A stretch of 64,000 nucleotides of DNA, from assembly GCA_905250125.1 (NCBI GenBank), contig CAJNOL010000034.1:153649-217648 (forward strand), read 5' to 3'. Below, in pieces: positions 12,712 through 25,942 of the stretch. Under the pieces are notes generated by a model. The model made no database searches. It saw only the letters and a program-made list of their open reading frames with translations, and was not told the DNA's origin. Each line of letters starts with the position of its first letter. Within the stretch, counting starts at the first letter, position 1. The position numbers and the translations under genes were made by a program. This DNA is from Rotaria sordida (Eukaryota > Rotifera > Eurotatoria > Philodinida > Philodinidae).

Positions 12712-15700
12712 AGTGATAGTCTTCGAACTTTAATAAATTCGTATAAATTTCAAGATATGAGTATTAAAAATATGCGTGTACATACATTGAATTCTACGCA
12801 TCGTGGTAAATCAATTTCTTAATTGGATTACAATTCAACCTTTCCTATTCAAGGTTGTCAATATTATATCGAATGATGGCGACATCCATTAGAAATATAT
12901 ATATATTCGTTATTCAGATGAAGTAAAGAAATTCTTTCGATTTTTCAAGATTAAATTTAAATTTGAAGTGTTTTTATCACTCTTTCAAATAGGCTATAAT
13001 AAATTATATTTTGACCTACTTTACGATCGAAACTCTTGAAAAGTTTTTTATTGATATCAAAAAAATAAATCATCTAACTTGAGTTTCTAGAAAAAATATA
13101 AGGGAAACCGTATTTTACAAGAGCTCTTTTCACAATGTTTCATGTCGAACTTTTTTCTCATTCAAACTTCAGACTGTGTTCTTTCAATAGGAAAAAGAAT
13201 GAACTTTCTATGATGCTCTCAAGCGGAGAATCATGGATCGAGATTTCGCGAATTACTTTTGCATCGTAAGTAAGAATTTGAGTATCTTAATAAAACTTTG
13301 ATTCCGATGTCCGAATCCGCGAGTTTTTGGCAGGTTCTCATCAAAAAGCTCAGGACAATAGTATGAACTTGGAAGCAAAAACTCGGTGATTGAGTTTTTC
13401 TAATTCCGAGCAGAGCCGATCACCGAATTCCTGCTTTCAAGTTTGTAACCTTTTTCCGATTGAAAATGACCCGTAGTTCTTGATTTGAGCTTGAAAGAAC
13501 AAAAAAAAAGTTTGCCTGTGTTTCTAATGAAAGATGTACTAAGTTCAAGCAAAATGTACACAGTAAATGTTATTGAATAAGGTAGTACTTTGTTTCCGAG
13601 ATAATTATGTGTTTTTTAATGAAAAAATATTAAATTTCACTTACTCCGTTTCGTTTTTTTTCAAAAGGTTACTTTTTCTTTATCTCCCAATCTCTCCTTG
13701 ATTATATAAGCGAAAAAAAAACCAGTGCTTCTACATCATATACACACCGTTTCAACTTTATGCTGTGTGAGGTTTGCGTAGGAGTGTGTACATCGCGTGT
13801 AGAAGAACTGAAAAAAGACAAATTTATTTTCCACTTATTATCTTTTTTAAATACCTTCTTGATAAAACTTCATAATTGTATATTATGATTCACTTTCTTT
13901 TTTTTTTTACAAAAAGATAATTTGTTTTCGATTTCAATTAGAAACACTGTCGAAATGTCATTAAAACGAATTCTCTAATTTCAGTTGATCGGAAGAATCT
14001 AATATCATAAACAATCTATATAATTTATGTATATCGACATTGATTTGATGATACGTTGCATCTGCGATTATAGACTAAACGATGGTCGAAAAGTTTTGAC
14101 CCTTGTCAGTGAATCGATGATATGTATGACAAACCTATATATAATTAAGCGATTGAAATATGTCATTTCGTAGACAACGATTAGAACTATCATCTATGGA
14201 AAAAAAAGCAACTTCGAAATGCATAGCAAGAAAATTTCTTATAATAGTTGTATATTTTTTTGCTCACAGAGATTTTTTTTATCAGACTTATCATTGTAAT
14301 GGAATAATATTCATTATATTTGCAGTTTTATAACACTTCATATTGTTAAAAGCTTTCATATTGACAGTCTTATTCTATGAAGTTGACTGTGTCTAATTTA
14401 TTCTCGAACATGTCAGTTATTTGGATTTATCTATCAGTCAGTTTTATTACAAAAATCATAGTATTCATTTCAAAGCCAAATAGATAATATATGCCCAATA
14501 GAAAACTGATAAGGTATCATTCAATAAGATTTAAGTAAATATAAATTTAATTTATTATATGATGTTATACAGCAAAAAAAATATTCTAAAAAAATTGAAA
14601 ACAAGGCCAAGGATTCACAAAATTTGATAATTGATATTTATACAGAATATTAATCTGATAAACTTATAAAACATGTTAGATATTTTATTGAAAACATTTT
14701 CTCTTAAAAAGTGTAAGATGAAAGTATCCACTCAAGATTAGTAAAATGATCATAATATTATAATATATTTATGCATTGTAAAGTATCTTTTTCTCAGATG
14801 ATATTTCTAATATCCCTTTATAAAAATTACATATTTCAATTAATCAATCAAATATAAGCACAGACACGAAAGACCAAGAAATCTATTAACTCATTTCTTT
14901 GGATCAATAAGTGTAAATTAACGAAAGATGATACACATTGCTATATAATTTGTTGCGAATAATAGAAGTTTAAATATTCAAAAATATTTATCTGAAGAAA
15001 TCTAGGCGAGGAATAACACGCCTAGAATAGACAATGACATATTTTTATCCATCTAATTTCCTAGCACTAAGATTATCCTGCGAAGAAAGCAGAGAATATA
15101 TCTTCTATAACAAACTCATTCAAGAAATTCACTCGAATTTAATGAATGAGGTATAAAAACGATGGAACTTGATAAATTCAATTGCAAAACATCATCAGTT
15201 TTATTCGAAAGAGTATTACAGGCGAATCACGATGAGTTTTATGAAATTTCAAGATTTTGTTTTCCATGTCGTTTTAGAGAATATATATCTATAGAATAAA
15301 GAAGTCATTTTAAAAATGGATCGAATAGAGCTTATCGAGTTTTACTCAAAGCTAAAGTAATTCGGGTTTGAGAAAGAGAAATGCATAGCAAATCTATCCA
15401 GGACATGCTTGAATCCTAATCTAAGATATCCAACGTACTCATGGTGTATTTTCTTAAAAACAGATTTTTATTATCGTTTTGAAAACTTTATTGTTTTTTG
15501 TATTCTTTCAAAAACAAAAAGAAGAAAATATTTAACTTTCTTTTAAAACGATGAAGATTTTTTTAATCTGTATATCATACAATAAAAGTATAAAAAAACA
15601 AAAGTTGAAAAACATCAAAATATAATCAAAAACAAAAACAAGTAATAAATTATCCAAGTACAAAAAAATATGACATTGTATCCAATGAAATAATTGCTCG

Positions 15701-16737
15701 TTTGTGGTCGTAAACGATAAGAATATGACAAAAATACAACTAGTGTATGTCGTTGTGTTTTTGTTGTTTACAAAAATTGTGTTATTCAGTTCGGGTACGC
15801 CTTTTTTTTCATTGAGTAATCTTATTGGGTGAAACTGAAAATCATAAAAATAAATAATCGTATAATGTGAATCAGTACGAAAAAAAAATCTAATAGATAT
15901 TTTTACTCCATAATTATCTGTAGTCATCGAGTAATTTATTATCCATACGTTTTCATAATTTAAAATCGTAATCGATTTATAACAAAAATGATTAATTACT
16001 TTTTATTTCATTATATTCTACAGTCGATCGAAAAAATTGTATTTCAATATAAGACTTTTTACACTAATTTAGAAATTAAAATTAGAATAATTCTTATCTC
16101 ACCTGAAAAGTTAACAATAGTTAAATATTAGAAAATCATTTCTTTCTTCCACAGAATCAAGATTCATTATATTCGTTTCAATGGCTCATTAGAAAAGAAC
16201 AGAGGATGAGTTACTTTAGTAACTTTTTTATTTTACATTTTATTACATAACTTCTTTTATAAAATTGGTTTCATCTATTTCTGTAGATATTAGTGCATAG
16301 ATGATGTGCCAAGAACTCTGCAAAAAAACCCGAGCTTGAGTACTACGTTTAGTACTCGTATCTTCACTTACATGAAATTTGTCGAATATTTGCATGCATA
16401 ATTTGAGTGCTCATGTTGAAACATTCCTAATCGGTAGATGAGTACTTTTACAAGGATTGTAATAGACATGAATCAGTGTTCAATCGATTGCAATTAAATG
16501 AATTTTATAGTAATTAAGATTACAAGCAACAAAATCTATTGTAATTCTTTCGCATTTCTTTTTTTTTTGACATCATTGCATGTAATGAAAAGATCGTACC
16601 TCATAAAACACAAATTATTCATATTGGATTGCATCCTTGAGTTCAAACATGTTATATAGATTACAAAGTAATCATTTTGATTTCCAAAAAAATAAAGAAA
16701 AGAAAAGTTCACTCTTCTTTGATATATTTTCAGATAG
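12712..16737. other. Gene-free stretch with one small inverted repeat
   Basis: No supported gene. A short inverted repeat lies at about 13364-13449: GAACTTGGAAGC..CTCGGTGAT is mirrored by ATCACCGA..GCTTTCAAGTTTG. Short ORFs near 15532-15927 and elsewhere are A/T-biased and show no motif. Confidence 0.4.
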
Positions 16738-18029
16738 CTGGTGCAAGATGACAACGTGCTACTAAAAGACCAGTATTTGAATAGACATAACCAAATAAAT
16801 TTCGAAAATAATCTCAATAAAAACAATTAGTTGCCAGAAGAGACTCATTATTGTACTCTAAGTAATAGGAAGAAGACAACGAAAAAGCATTTGCGCTGAA
16901 AAAGCCTAATTTCCTACTACAGCTGCTTGTCTTCGAGATATTGTCATAAATTTGACAAAAGCTTGTGCAGCTGGTAACTTATTCGGAGATAGATTACGTC
17001 GAAATACATAAGCATCAGTAAAAAAAACAGGTTGTTTAGCACTGACTCCTAATAGTAATGGTTGTATTTTAACATCGAAAAAATTATTTGATGAACCCTT
17101 TTTTTTTAAAATATGAAATAATCTTTCAGAATAATCAAACATAGCTTAAGCCGCATAATTACCAAATAGTTTTGCTGGTTCATCATAATTCTCGTCAAAT
17201 TTTCTATCTAGACCATCATTAATATTTCCGTCTAATTCACAAAGTTTAGCAAATTCACTTGTCAATTTAAATGATAAATGTTGACATCCATGAAGAGCAT
17301 CGGTTTCTGTATAAAATTTTGAATGAAATATATCTCTGTGACTATCTATCCATATAGCACTTATATCTCAACTAGAATTAAGATTTCCTACAAGACAATA
17401 TGATCCGTATGTCAAATTTGATATATTAAAAACATAATAGGAATTATTTAAATATCGTTCAAGTTCATCTAGTATCAAAAATTCTCTCTTATCTATTGGA
17501 TTACCATGAGTAAAAAGACAATAAGTACACATTAGATGAGAAAAAGCATATACTATCTGATTTATTTGTACAGCTGCACCAGCTACTAGATGTCAATCCG
17601 ATGGAATTTGATCTGGTAAAATAGGATAAGTTTGTAAAGTTATAAGACCAGCACCAACAAGATCACATAAAATTATAGTATCAATTTCCACTACATCACA
17701 TCCTGACTTATTGGCAGTCAAAAAATTTTCCAGAAATCTTATATTGTAAAAATTTTCTTTACTATTCATTGGATGTAAAATAAGATAGATACCAGGATGA
17801 GCTGCATTAAATTCATTTTGAATAAATTGAAGCAAATGATTATTATTGTCATTCCATGGATCAGGCGCATATATGAAAATAGAGCAGCAACACTAAGTGT
17901 TGTATGATAATGTAAAGTTTTACTTTGTAGTAACTGATTGTAAGTTATATTTTCCATTACAATCGGTGCCATTTTTGAATAATTTTTCATTTCTATCATA
18001 TAGAAATTAATTAGATATAAAAGTATCAA
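16738..18029 (-). pseudogene. Decayed thiaminase-I-like (thiamine pyridinylase) gene, bacterial type
   Basis: Minus-strand translation in pieces follows the order of the thiaminase I / periplasmic-binding-protein fold. There is an N-terminal beta strand with YAPDPWND near 17860, then a hydrophobic segment with VVEIDTI near 17690. A Cys motif LMCTYCLF near 17530 sits where the family has its catalytic cysteine, and DYSERLFHIL near 17120 precedes FFTDAYVFR and a C-terminal region with ESLLAT and DYF. The reading frame is interrupted several times, so the gene looks broken. No introns are needed, which fits a transferred bacterial gene. Thiaminase I cleaves thiamine at the methylene bridge by base exchange. 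The alignment is by eye against remembered family members, so the family call is good but not certain. An alternative is another substrate-binding-protein relative. Confidence 0.66.
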
Positions 18030-18926
18030 TATTCCAAAAAATTTATTTTAATTCATAATCAATTGTTTTAATTGAATAATTATCAAGTTCTGATGAAAAT
18101 AAATTTATCAAAATATATTATCAACCTATCCTTTTTATACTTGAATCTTTGATCGTCTTAATATATTTTCGTAACCATCATCATTAATAATGCTCGATAT
18201 TATTGATAAGAATGACTTACTATTGTTAGATATCATTTAGATCAAATTGTCAATTTTATCTTGTACATATCATAAATTTTATATTGTCTGGATGCATTTT
18301 TTTTCAGGTAAGTACAATTGAAAATCTTGCGGTTAGTAGAAATTCATAGAAAATAAAATTTATCAAGATCTTATTGACAGGAATACTCAGATTTAAGAGT
18401 TCTAAATAATTGTGAAGTAAAAGGAAGTCCATTGACTGTTTTTTCTTTGTTGTTTTTAAAGAAAAAAAAATATTCATATTAGCTGTTTTGAAAATCATAA
18501 AATCTTTCTTCAAAATGATATTTATTATATCACTTATTTGTGAATAAAATGATCAAAATTGAAATCATAAAATATCTCTCGAAAACATACGAGATTGTTC
18601 TCCAAAATTTCGATAATTTTTTATCTTCTCCTTGTTTATTATAAGTTCATTTATAAACGCTTAAAATGTATCATATAATAAGAAAATGAACTCGATAGAA
18701 TCAATGTAAAACGAAAAAACAAATTATTGAGCAATACATATCCAACAAAACAAATAAGAGTGTAGAAATGTGTTACAAATACACAAAGAACACTATGTTA
18801 AGTTAGATAAATCTTTGCTCAACAAAAAAGAAACATGTTTATAATCAACGATATGTCTTTCCCTTTTTTTTTTTGTTCTATAAAATAGAATAATACAAAC
18901 AAAAAACAAATGCTAAAAGTTTTTAT
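18030..18926. other. Intergenic stretch, Argonaute 3' flank
   Basis: Nothing recognisable. It is A/T-rich and presumably contains the 3' UTR and polyadenylation site of the Argonaute gene, which is read leftward. Confidence 0.4.
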
Positions 18927-21900
18927 TTATGTAAACCACATCATGTTTTTAACATTTTTATTAACCATAATAAGATTACTTTTAATATCTTCTAAAGTAA
19001 GATCATCTTCATCTCTAAAAAAAAAGAAACAGACAAATTTTTGAAAATAAAATAAACAATTATATTTACTGTGTAGTATCTCGATTTGAGTGATGTGATG
19101 ATGCTGTTTGATATGGTTCTTTTTCAAAATATCTTGCATGATAAGCAACTGTATGAGCATAACGAGCAGCTGCTGGACATTTTACAGCTTTTGTACATCG
19201 TACATCAGTATGACAAAGCTAATAGTAAATGAAATATTCTTTTTTTTTTCTAATTAAAAAATTTTTTTTTCTTTACCCAAAAAGTTAATTGTTGTAATTC
19301 ATCACTCGTAAATTCAATTTCATTATACAAAACATGATAATAAGAACAAACATTAGTACCAAGTGCACCAGCATGAGAATTAAGATAAAAATCAAATTGG
19401 CGTGGATGTACAATAGTTGTATCAATGACTGTACCAGCGGCCATATTTGTTATATGTTGACCATTAGGAGCAAAAAAACGTGTATTATGTGATTTTTTTA
19501 TTATAACAAATGTTATTTTTGGTAATGGACGATTACCATATACCTCTATATGAAAAATTTTTTGAATTTAAATTGATAAATAAGAATATTTATTTACCTA
19601 AACAAGCATTTTTAAGTGCTTGAACTTCATTATCAAGTATTTTTTGAAAATGTCCTTCATCTAAAAATGAAAATAATAATTCAAAAAAACAACGTTAGCA
19701 TGATCCTTGCGAGATTAAAATATGAAATACAATGTAGCTACTGTTGCTAATCTCATGGAGAATATTTTATTCTATCGATCTTGGGACGCATTTGTTCATC
19801 GTGCTTTTTTACTTAATCCTCCAGAAATGCAATAAAGAAATAGTTCGTATATTAACAACGTCTGATACGATCTGTGATGGTTTCTGACTAACGTTCGTGA
19901 CAGTTTATGATGGCCTCGGTCTAGCATCTGCCACCGTCTTTGAGGAAGGTAGAAGAAGAGTGTATCCATATTTCTACCTGCAGTGGTGGCTGAATCGAAA
20001 GAATGTCGCAGGTATAACAACCACCGATCATGCAAAAACCTTTGCGAAATACCGCGATATCCCTTCTCTCCAAATGTTTAGATCGAATTTCTCAAAAAAA
20101 AAAAAATACAAAAACCTTGTTTCTTACCAACACCATCACGATAAACAACAATTTTTGTTGGATACTGTTTATTTGTTTGTACAAATACATGTAAAAGATC
20201 ACGAGTCATAGGTTGAAAATCTTTAATAACTTCTAATGAATATTTTTTATCTTTGACTGGTCGTTGTTCACTTGAACGACATATATATTGTGTTGATGTT
20301 GGTGATACACTTGCAACAACAGCTGCTATTGATGGTTTACGTTCGGAAACAACAACATGTGAAACATCAGCACCAATAAACATAAAAACATCACCATTTG
20401 ATTTTGGTTCATCAACAAAAATTTTTTTAAATGATACTGTTGAATTAATACCACCTAAACGTGCATTCATTTTTTGAGCAACATTTTCAATATAAGCATT
20501 CTAAATTTTTTTTTTTCAAAAAACAAAATATTTTTTTAAAAAGTCAAAAAAAAAAGAAAGAAAACTTACAAGTTTGCCAGGATTATTTTGTTTTCGTATT
20601 GAACCTAAATCACAACCTATACAAAAAATATAGAATAAGAGATTTTATTTCATAAAAATGATAAGAAATATAAACTTACAAAGAGTTATAATACCAAATT
20701 CTTGCAATGCGCAACGTTTTATAGTTTGATATGATTCAGGACAATCACCGATTAACACAAATAAACCAAATTCAGCACCACTAGCATGTAAATCATAAAC
20801 ACATTGACGAATTTGATTATGAGAAATTATTTTCGTTTCAAAATGAGGATTCATTTGAATTCCATAACGACGTGTTGTCTAAAAAGATCCAACAAAATAA
20901 AATAGAATCCGTTAGTTACATTTGGTTTTCTAAAGAAAGAACCACCGAAACTAATATCCAACGTTTGAGCTCATAATGCGACTACAACGATACCTTAGTT
21001 AGGCTAACAAGAAATCTAAAAAAGTTGATTCTCATGAACCTTTTACTGAATTTTGGACCCAACTTTAGTTATACGCTGAAAACAATCAATAAATAGAATT
21101 TCAAAGGGAAATTTCGCCCATAAATAGGTCGAACGATATAAAGAATATCTTGAAGGTTTCAATTGAAAAGAATATTCCTTGATCCAGATATTGAATTTTT
21201 CAGTAAAATCGATTTTTGTGACATGTCTGTAACAAATGATTATATTTACGACGATTAATATCTCGACAAAGGAATATTCTTTTCGATTGAAACTTTAAGA
21301 TATTCTACTGATCATTCGACCTTTTTATGGGAGAAATTTCATGTTGAAAATACTGGTTTCCGATTTTTCAGTATATACCTAAAATAGATCATAAATTCAG
21401 TAAACTAGTCATAACTTGACTTCAAAGATTCATAGGGGTAAACTCTTTTAAACTTTTGCTAATCTCACCGAGACATCATTGTAGGCCCAAATATGAACTC
21501 AAATGATAGGTATCAGTTCAAGTAGTTACAGTATCTTGGCAATAATAAGCTAAGTGCTCAAGACATTCAAAACTCATTTGAGTCTACATAATCCACATAG
21601 TCTCGACTCAACAAGCGATTTATCAGTTAGAAAACTTTTCTTGTGAGCCACTAAACAATAAAATGAAACTACAACATCCCTAAATCAAGATATACATCAA
21701 TGTGATAATCCACATCGACTGTGCATCTACTAAAAGGTTTTTTTAAAATCTCTCTTTATACTGATACATATTCAAAATTATATATTATGAATCCATTGAC
21801 TATCAGAACAACATTTAGCCTAATATATCAATAACATCTCTGCTATTAATACATTAAATCAAATTGACTTACTTCTGGTAACATATTACAAAACTCTTCT

Positions 21901-24900
21901 AATTTTTGCATATCCATATGTCCTGGTTCACGTCTTCCATCTTTAACTAAAATCATTTCCCACTAAAAAAAAAATCAAAATTTCAAATTTCATCATCTAA
22001 TCAATATGAAGAAACTAAAACTAATTTTTATTTTTACTTTATGAACACGTGTAGCTTGTTGTAATTGATTTCCTTTCATAAGCCATTTACCAATTGTAAC
22101 AGAAACAACACGATTATTTCTATAAACAATATTTGGTGGATCAAGTACACGTGCTTTTACTTGTAACATTTCATTTGTATCAATTGTCATTGATAAATGT
22201 TTTAAATATGAATCATTATTAAAATTTCTTTCATTAGCAATCATCATTGTTTTATTAAAACGTATTTCAGGTAATAAAATAGAACGTTTTGATTTTTCAG
22301 CATTTTGTTCTGATGTCATTAAAGATCGATCAACAATTTGCCATTCTTCAACAAAACATAATTCAATTGGTATATAAGATAAATTTTGTGCTCCTTTATT
22401 AACACATTCAAGTGTTGGTAAACGTGGATATTTTAATGTAATTTTATATTTTTCAGCAAGAAATTGTGTTACAGACATTTTACGTGAATCACCATCAGGT
22501 CCATCTAATGTTACTGGATGACAATCAGCATTATCACCAAAACCTCGAATATTATAAACCACTGAACAAGAAGACAAATAAGAGAATCACATTAACAAAA
22601 ATAATTTTTTTTTTGTTTTACTTTTATTAGTTGTATGTCGAGTTTCAATAGTAATTGTTTCCAAACATTTCATTCTTAATAATGCACGTTTTTCTTCTTG
22701 AGACATCATACCTCCATTCATTGTTATATCACGTTCAAGATAAATTGATATAAAATGAAGCATATCTATATTACGATAAAAACATGAACATTTTGTATCA
22801 ATTGTTAATGTTGGTCCAGCTTGTGTAACAAACATAGCTTGATAAAAACCTTGAGCTAATGCAAAACCACTATTTTGAAATGATCCTTCAAAGAAAAAAG
22901 AACTAATAATTTTATTTCAATAAAAAAAAAAAGAACTGAATACGAACCACCATCATATAATATTTGATTTTTTTCAAAAAATTGATTTCGAATACAAACC
23001 ATACGTGAACGTATTGTTTGTTTAAGTAGTGTTTCAAGCATACGTATTAAATCTTGTGGACGTTTATATGGTGTTTTACTTCGAACAAATTGCCACATAT
23101 CTTCAACTGTAACACGATCTGACATATCTTTTATAGCTAATTGATATAGTTGATTTTTTATTGTTATTTCATAAGTTTTAGCTTTATCAAGTAATAATTC
23201 ACGGGAATAAAGGAAATTACCATCATCAAACCTAAATAAACAAAAAAAAAAATTATTATTTAAATATACATCTCAGGGTAGAAATTAGTATGTTTTTCTT
23301 TAATTTATCTTTGCAATAGTTTATTTCAGATGAATCTTGATTATAATATTCATACAGTATAAGAGTATAATCAATTCTAATGTGTGTGTCAAAAGTTCTT
23401 TAGACCAAAATGTTCTTTCATGGTTTGACCGATTACGAAAGTTAGTAGAAAGTATTAAACATTTGGTTAGAATTAGGATTAAGTCATAGCTGTAATAGGT
23501 CCAGTCTTCATGAGTTGAAAAATGTTTTATAGATTTGCCATTTGTCTCTGATAAAAAACTAAACTTATATTATATATGTTTTAGTTAAGATCAAATCTAA
23601 GTTTGAATTGTCGTTCGAAGAGAAATGTTTGGCTCGTCTGAAAAGACTAATGAAGGAACCTTTTCAGATGCTCCGTTCTGATTTTAATAATTTTTTTTGC
23701 CTATAGATACTCCATAGTGTTCTAACGAAAATGCTAAAAGGATTTTGGTTCCTATTTTGTAATTAGAACACTATATAGTATCTATAGACAAAAAAATCAT
23801 TGAAGTTGAAAAGAATCATTTGAAGACATTCCTTAATGAGTGAGAAAATTCAAGAATTGGAGTTTAGTAATAAGCTGATGAGACAATGGCTCTTTTTTTC
23901 GCGCTATATGTATAGAAATATCACATATTCATCTTTGAGAAACCTAACACATACGATATTTCTTCCTGGCGATATACAAAAAACCTGAATGCAAAAAGGA
24001 AACTGAATCTTTTCTTTGAAGTATTCCTATTAACCGATTAATAATGATCCAACAAACCGGTTGAATCGGACGAGTTCAAAAACTCTCGATCGGTTATAAC
24101 ACTGAATTATATACTTTTTCTGAAACTATGTTCAGAATTTTTGTAAAACTCATAGGTCAAGGATTATGAATAAATTTGTGAAAGACCTGACAATAAAGTT
24201 TGAGCGACAATGCTGTCATTAACTGATTTTGAGACGAAGAATACGACCATATCCTATTGGACATTGACTTCATGCTGTTGTTCAGTTATTTTTCTCGTTA
24301 CTTTCGTGAAAGCGATTGTTTCATTTACTCTCACTTTCTTTTCCTTGACTGCATCACGTTTTGAATTAGTATCTGTATAATAGACTTCCTTGTCAGCAAT
24401 GATGTTCATCATTGCAAACTTCCTATTAGCGATTGTTTGTACAGTATAATAGTCAAAACTGTCCGCTACAAAGTCAGCTAAGAACTGAAAGTCTCACAGC
24501 TATCAGTCAGAAACGACCGAGTTCAAGAAATCAAGGAATTGTGAAAACGTCATTGTATTTCTTACCAAAACTTTCATTGTTTATAGATGCCTTAGAGAAA
24601 ACTGATGATGATAATATACTTTGCTCTTTCTATATACCGAATAAAATTATAAAATAAACTACTCAAGTTGCTTTTGAATATTACCATATAGAATAAAAGC
24701 AAAACGTATGTTTAAAAAAAGAATTTGATAAATAATTTTTATTATTTACCATACAAATGGTAGATTATCAGCTTCTCGGTCGAGAATTTTTTGAACTATT
24801 TCAAAACGATTATGTTGACGTTTATTTGCATTACACCATTTACCACGTTTAAATACATTAACATGAACAGTATATTGATTCTATGATACAAAAACAAAAA

Positions 24901-25473
24901 AAAACGAAAGAAATTCTTTCTTCAAATTTTTTTTTTCTAAGAAAATAATACATACAATAGCAAGATTATCAGATAAATTACATTTAAAATGATTTGTATA
25001 AAGTGTAATACATCGTCCTTTATTACCACCAGAATCTGGTCGAGAACAAATAGGGATTTGATCTTGTTGTGATCGATCAGGTACAACAGATCGAATAGCA
25101 CTAACTGATGGTGGACGATTATCATGAGGTTTATCCGAATGACGAGGTTCTGCGGAACGATTACGTATTCGAGTACCACTTAGATGATTATGATTTTCAA
25201 ATGAAACTTTACTAATACGATTACATACATCTCCAACTGATACTGGTGATAATGGACGACGATAATAATGATGATGTGTATTTGATGTTATATATGATGA
25301 TGATGATGATGAACCAATATCTTTATTACGTGTATCATAACGAGCTAAACATATATATTTATTTTAAAATGAATAATGAAATTTAAAAAAAAAATATACG
25401 TACGTTTTCGTGCACGTCCTCGATTTGCGCCACCATTAGTGGAAGATGTATAATGATAAGAGGCTGCTGACAT
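18927..25473 (-). CDS. AGO: Argonaute, AGO-like, predicted slicer-competent
   Basis: Small-RNA-guided silencing protein. Fourteen exons, minus strand, in order: 25404-25473, 24956-25344, 24750-24880, 22948-23231, 22622-22885, 22038-22561, 21873-21962, 20680-20878, 20570-20616, 20128-20500, 19598-19660, 19277-19545, 19070-19218, 18927-19014. They sum to 2940 nt (979 residues), all in frame. A short Arg/Gly-Ser N-terminal tail precedes the N, PAZ (exons 4-6), MID and PIWI domains. PIWI catalytic residues are Asp711 (GADVSH), Glu756, Asp788 (YRDGV) and His923 (YAHTVAYHARY). In MID, the guide 5'-phosphate pocket keeps Tyr634 and Lys638 (YQTIK), but the expected Gln of the T-Q-C motif is Leu650. 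The C-terminus MMWFT resembles the AGO clade more than Piwi. The start MSAAS lies 7 nt after an acceptor-like TTATCAG. Introns 3 (1.5 kb) and 7 (0.9 kb) carry foldback repeats. Confidence 0.93.
21038..21408. repeat. Foldback element, family F, in Argonaute intron 7
   Basis: An imperfect palindrome. The outer arm TTTTACTGAATTT is mirrored by AAATTCAGTAAA. Inner blocks AAATTTCGCCCATAAA-AGGTCGAA and TTTCAATTGAAAAGAATATT are mirrored by the corresponding complements near 21265-21345. The arms are about 150-170 bp each with a short centre. No ORF. Confidence 0.65.
21515..21652. repeat. Foldback family C arm in Argonaute intron 7
   Basis: Contains CAGTATCTTGGCAATAATAAGCTAA, CTCATTTGAGTCTACATAAT and a TATCAGTTAGAAAACTTTTC end. 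It is similar to the right arms of elements at about 50895-51045 and 54605-54740 in WDR20 introns. Only one arm is clear here. Confidence 0.55.
23660..23815. repeat. Short foldback element, family B, in Argonaute intron 3
   Basis: AATGATTTTTTTGCCTATAGATACT-type sequence at about 23685-23720 is mirrored near 23765-23805 around a small centre. The same arms bound the larger element at 58390-58985, which marks them as one family. Confidence 0.65.
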
Positions 25474-25510
25474 TTCAAATCTGATAATAAAAATGAAAAT
25501 GAAAGCAACA

Positions 25511-25560
25511 AGAGAGAGAGAGAGAGAAAGAGAGAAAGAAAGAAAGAAAGAAAGAAAGAA
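25511..25560. repeat. GA/GAAA microsatellite upstream of Argonaute
   Basis: About 50 bp of (GA)n passing into (GAAA)n, immediately 5' of the Argonaute start on its coding strand side (read as CT/TTTC on that strand). It may lie in a 5' UTR intron or the promoter. Confidence 0.8.
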
Positions 25561-25942
25561 TATATAACACATGTATATCGATATAATGTATTTGTGTTAA
25601 ACAGTTCGTTCGAACGAACAAATGAATAGCATTATATAATTTCATTTATCGAGGGATCGTTTGAATGCCTTCTACTGTTGACTAACTGAATTTTTTTACA
25701 TTAGTTTTCAGATTCTTGGCGACATCTCTTTTTAACGATAACATTAAATTCTTGTTGATATGTATAGAATATTCATTTTGATATCACAAGATTGAAATTG
25801 TCCAGTTATTATTTCTGTTGAAACACTACAAAATATATGGACTAGAAATTTTATCTATTATATCTCATGTTGTATTTTATCGAGATTTTCTCGTCTGAAA
25901 GGACGAACACATGTATATTTGGTAGCACAGACAGATAATAAA

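Noticed and set aside
15532-15927. 131-codon minus-strand ORF
   Set aside because: Mostly Phe, Ile, Tyr and Leu in an AT-rich region, no splice partners, no recognisable domain.
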